A DNA stretch of 8,752 nucleotides from JAWXVE01 sp044425555 (lineage in GTDB: Bacteria > Bacillota > Clostridia > Lachnospirales > Lachnospiraceae), in assembly GCA_044425555.1 (NCBI GenBank), contig JAWXVF010000111.1, positions 1 through 8,752 on the forward strand, given 5' to 3'. The notes below the pieces were generated by a model, which saw nothing but the letters and a program-made list of their open reading frames with translations, searched no databases and was not told where the DNA came from. Positions 7,310-8,752 of this stretch are shown here, piece by piece. Position 1 is the first letter of the stretch. Each line of letters opens with the position of its first letter. A program made the translations under genes and the position numbers.

Positions 7310-8395
7310 TTAGTTGTTTACTACAATTTCATTAAATTCTTCAATAATTGTTTCTTTATCTGAAGCCGCCCAATCAAAATCATAATTTACCAAAACAATC
7401 TCATCTAATGGTGCAATAGATCCTGATACTGGTACATCACTTCTTACTGGTCTTCTTCCCCATCTCTCACTTTGTGCTTGTTGAACTTCATAAGAAGTAA
7501 CAAAATCTATAAATAATTTAGCATTATCTGGGTTTGGAGCATCTTTAATTAAAGCAATTCCATCAGGTACCGCACTCGTACCATCAGCAGGATAGATAAA
7601 TCCCATATTTTCATATTCTTCATATAATACTGCTGATTTTTCTAAAGTTAACCCTACATGATACTCTCCATCTGCAACCATTTTGTGACATTTACTTGAT
7701 GAATCAAGGATCTTACCATCTAAGTTAATATATAATTGTTCAATAAACGCCCAACCTTCTTCTACAGAATCTTTCCCTAAAATCATTGTAACTAACTGTG
7801 TATATGCAGAACCTGATAAAGATGGTGCACAGTAAGCAATTTTACCTTTTAAAGCTGGATCTAATAAATCTTCCCAACTTGTAGGAATTTCAATTCCATC
7901 TTCTACTAGTAATTCTTTATTATATACAATTACCATTGGTAATGGACTTTCTCCAATCCAATACCCATCTGCATCTTTATGATCAGCTGCAATTACATCA
8001 TCATTTGCACATACATAAGGTTCAAAATAATCCTTAAACGATGCTAAGCTATCAGCACCACCACCCCATAATACATCTGCAATAGGTCTTGCTGCTTCTG
8101 CTGCTACACGGTTTAATAATTCACCTGTACCAGCTGCTACTACTTCCACTTGGATTCCAGGATATGCTTCCATAAACATATTCGCACCATCGTTTAAAGG
8201 ATCTGCATCATGTGGTGAGTACACTACTACCGTTCCTGAATAACTTACATCTCCACTTGTACTTTCATCTGATGTAGATTCTGTTCCTGTTTCTGTTGTG
8301 GTGGTTGTTCCCTCTACTGATGAACCACTAGAACACGCAACCATACTGACTGCCATAGCCATTGTTAACATTAAGCTAATTACTTTCTTTTTCAT
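7310..8395 (-). CDS. extracellular solute-binding lipoprotein of the Fbp/Afu ABC importer (AfuA/HptA-like candidate)
   Basis: This is the first gene of the importer operon. The product is exported, lipid-anchored, and captures the substrate for the permease. The signal MKKKVISLML precedes the lipobox MVAC with acylated cysteine 21. A Ser/Thr/Glu-rich linker runs to about residue 50, and the binding domain starts at GTVVVYSPHDAD (54-65). Family landmarks include GTGELLNRVAAEAARPIADVLWGG (89-112), GESPLPMVIVYNKELL (148-163), PTSWEDLLDPALKGKIA (171-187) and the C-terminal PNPDNAKLFIDFV (287-299). At 361 residues with linker it is full length. Ferric-binding relatives carry two adjacent tyrosines in the second lobe. 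The comparable stretch here is VGLTLEKSAVLY (247-258), with no such pair, which argues against Fe(III) and fits organophosphate or hexose-phosphate binders better. The start is well supported by AGGAGG at 8405-8410, 9 nt upstream. It has its own promoter and lies downstream of an rRNA operon. Confidence 0.9.
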   Translation of the reverse strand: MKKKVISLMLTMAMAVSMVACSSGSSVEGTTTTTETGTESTSDESTSGDVSYSGTVVVYSPHDADPLNDGANMFMEAYPGIQVEVVAAGTGELLNRVAAEAARPIADVLWGGGADSLASFKDYFEPYVCANDDVIAADHKDADGYWIGESPLPMVIVYNKELLVEDGIEIPTSWEDLLDPALKGKIAYCAPSLSGSAYTQLVTMILGKDSVEEGWAFIEQLYINLDGKILDSSSKCHKMVADGEYHVGLTLEKSAVLYEEYENMGFIYPADGTSAVPDGIALIKDAPNPDNAKLFIDFVTSYEVQQAQSERWGRRPVRSDVPVSGSIAPLDEIVLVNYDFDWAASDKETIIEEFNEIVVNN

Positions 8396-8430
8396 TCTTT
8401 TTTTCCTCCTTTGGTTACTTTGTGTAACTT

Positions 8431-8460
8431 ATTATATTATCTATGCATATTCTAATACAA
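8431..8460 (-). promoter_or_regulatory. promoter of the ABC importer operon
   Basis: On the minus strand, TTGTAT (8460-8455) is followed after 18 bp by a perfect TATAAT (8436-8431). Transcription would begin near 8424, giving a leader of about 28 nt. The weak -35 box and long spacer suggest activator dependence. A TATGCATA palindrome lies within the spacer, and a GTTAC-ACAAA-GTAAC dyad (8414-8428) sits at the transcription start. Confidence 0.6.
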
Positions 8461-8504
8461 ATATCACATAAAGTATATAGGAGAAAGATGACATAATATG
8501 CATA
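8442..8504. repeat. pair of TATGCATA palindromes upstream of the importer operon, candidate operators
   Basis: The 8-bp palindrome TATGCATA occurs at 8442-8449, inside the promoter spacer, and again at 8497-8504, about 75 bp upstream of the predicted start. The flanks extend the match to a 9-bp inverted pair (ATGCATATT at 8443-8451 and AATATGCAT at 8495-8503). The centres are 55 bp apart, close to five helical turns, so the two sites would face the same side of the DNA. They are plausible sites for a dimeric regulator; which one is unknown. Confidence 0.45.
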
Positions 8505-8582
8505 ATACCAACCTTTTCATGTAGAAAATTGTGGTTTTAAGTCTTTCACCATTAGTTAGTATCGTATATTATCTATTCATAC

Positions 8583-8616
8583 AAAAAAAACCACATCCCT
8601 ATAAACTGTGATTTTT
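8583..8616 (-). terminator. terminator of the rRNA operon
   Basis: Read on the minus strand, a 10-bp stem (8616-8607 with 8595-8586) encloses an 11-nt loop and runs into eight Ts (8590-8583). One pair is G-U in the minus-strand RNA but would be C-A on the other strand, which supports the orientation. It lies about 90 bp after the 23S end and ends the rRNA transcript before the importer promoter. Confidence 0.75.
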
Positions 8617-8706
8617 CAAACTTTTATATTCATTGTACCTTCAAAACCGAACATTGATTCTTTCTCTAAATCTTTTATAACTTGAAGTCTTCCCTTCCTT
8701 TTCCTC
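8617..8706 (-). other. post-23S spacer of the rRNA operon, no 5S gene
   Basis: This is the transcribed trailer between the 23S rRNA end and the terminator. The minus strand contains a TGTTCGGTTTTGAAGGTACA-like element (8637-8656) of the kind I associate with spacers next to 23S/5S genes in Firmicutes; that resemblance is from memory. The stretch is only about 90 nt, too short for a 5S gene (about 117 nt), and none of the conserved 5S segments was seen. Confidence 0.55.
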
Positions 8707-8752
8707 TTGGTTAAGCCCTCGACCGATTAGTAACATTCAGCTCCATACATTA
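8707..8752 (-). rRNA. 23S ribosomal RNA, 3' end (partial)
   Basis: The reverse complement of the window end reads GGAGCTGAATGTTACTAATC and then GGTCGAGGGCTTAACC, the characteristic 3' terminus of bacterial 23S rRNA. The gene therefore runs on the minus strand and continues beyond the window. The exact mature end is set by analogy (a few nucleotides after CTTAACC) and could be off by several bases. Confidence 0.9.

Noticed and set aside
8464..8520. Short minus-strand reading frame (ATG plus 17 codons) upstream of the importer operon
   Set aside because: No Shine-Dalgarno site, and it lies upstream of the predicted promoter, so it would not be on the importer transcript.
8396..8706. Possible tRNA or 5S gene in the spacer after 23S
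   Set aside because: No 5S-conserved segment, no T-loop GGTTC motif in a cloverleaf context and no CCA end were found. The GTTCGGTTTT match belongs to the spacer element and lacks matching arms.

Overview
The window is AT-rich, with A-tailed Shine-Dalgarno sites, YesM/YesN-type signalling genes, lipoprotein-anchored binding proteins and a clostridial-looking 23S rRNA 3' end. This points to a low-GC Firmicute, most likely class Clostridia and possibly Lachnospiraceae. The family guess comes from general resemblance, not from a search. A run of ten Ns shows that the source is a draft assembly.

Layout. Positions 1-33 may hold the last codons of an upstream gene. A clear sigma-A promoter (129-157) drives an orphan BMP-family lipoprotein (209-1219, +). 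Its 3' end overlaps by 25 bp the 3' end of a convergent Sfp-type phosphopantetheinyl transferase (1195-1809, -). A 14-bp perfect inverted repeat followed by four Ts, inside the transferase coding region, looks like the terminator of the BMP gene. A divergent promoter region (1810-2001) separates the transferase from a two-component system: a YesM-family sensor kinase (2002-3702, +) and a compact receiver-AraC response regulator (3695-4435, +), with an 8-bp overlap. A bidirectional terminator (4443-4493) separates these from a convergent ABC importer operon on the minus strand. In transcription order that operon encodes a substrate-binding lipoprotein (8395-7310), an ATPase (7244-6165) and a fused two-domain permease (6171-4519, interrupted by the assembly gap). 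An intercistronic hairpin follows the binding-protein gene. The importer promoter and a pair of TATGCATA palindromes lie at 8431-8504. Upstream of them are an rRNA-operon terminator (8583-8616) and the last ~46 nt of a 23S rRNA gene on the minus strand.

How the genes may work together. The importer belongs to the Fbp/Afu (COG1840-type) family, usually annotated as iron(III) transport. The binding protein lacks the adjacent tyrosine pair expected of ferric-binding proteins. It sits beside a YesM/YesN-type two-component system whose regulator is about 250 residues, an arrangement that resembles staphylococcal HptRSA (hexose-phosphate sensing) and Actinobacillus AfuABC (hexose-phosphate uptake). 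The best-supported hypothesis is a sensed and regulated uptake system for a sugar phosphate or other organophosphate. The substrate is inference. The BMP lipoprotein and the phosphopantetheinyl transferase look like unrelated neighbours. No mobile element, CRISPR array or tRNA was seen.
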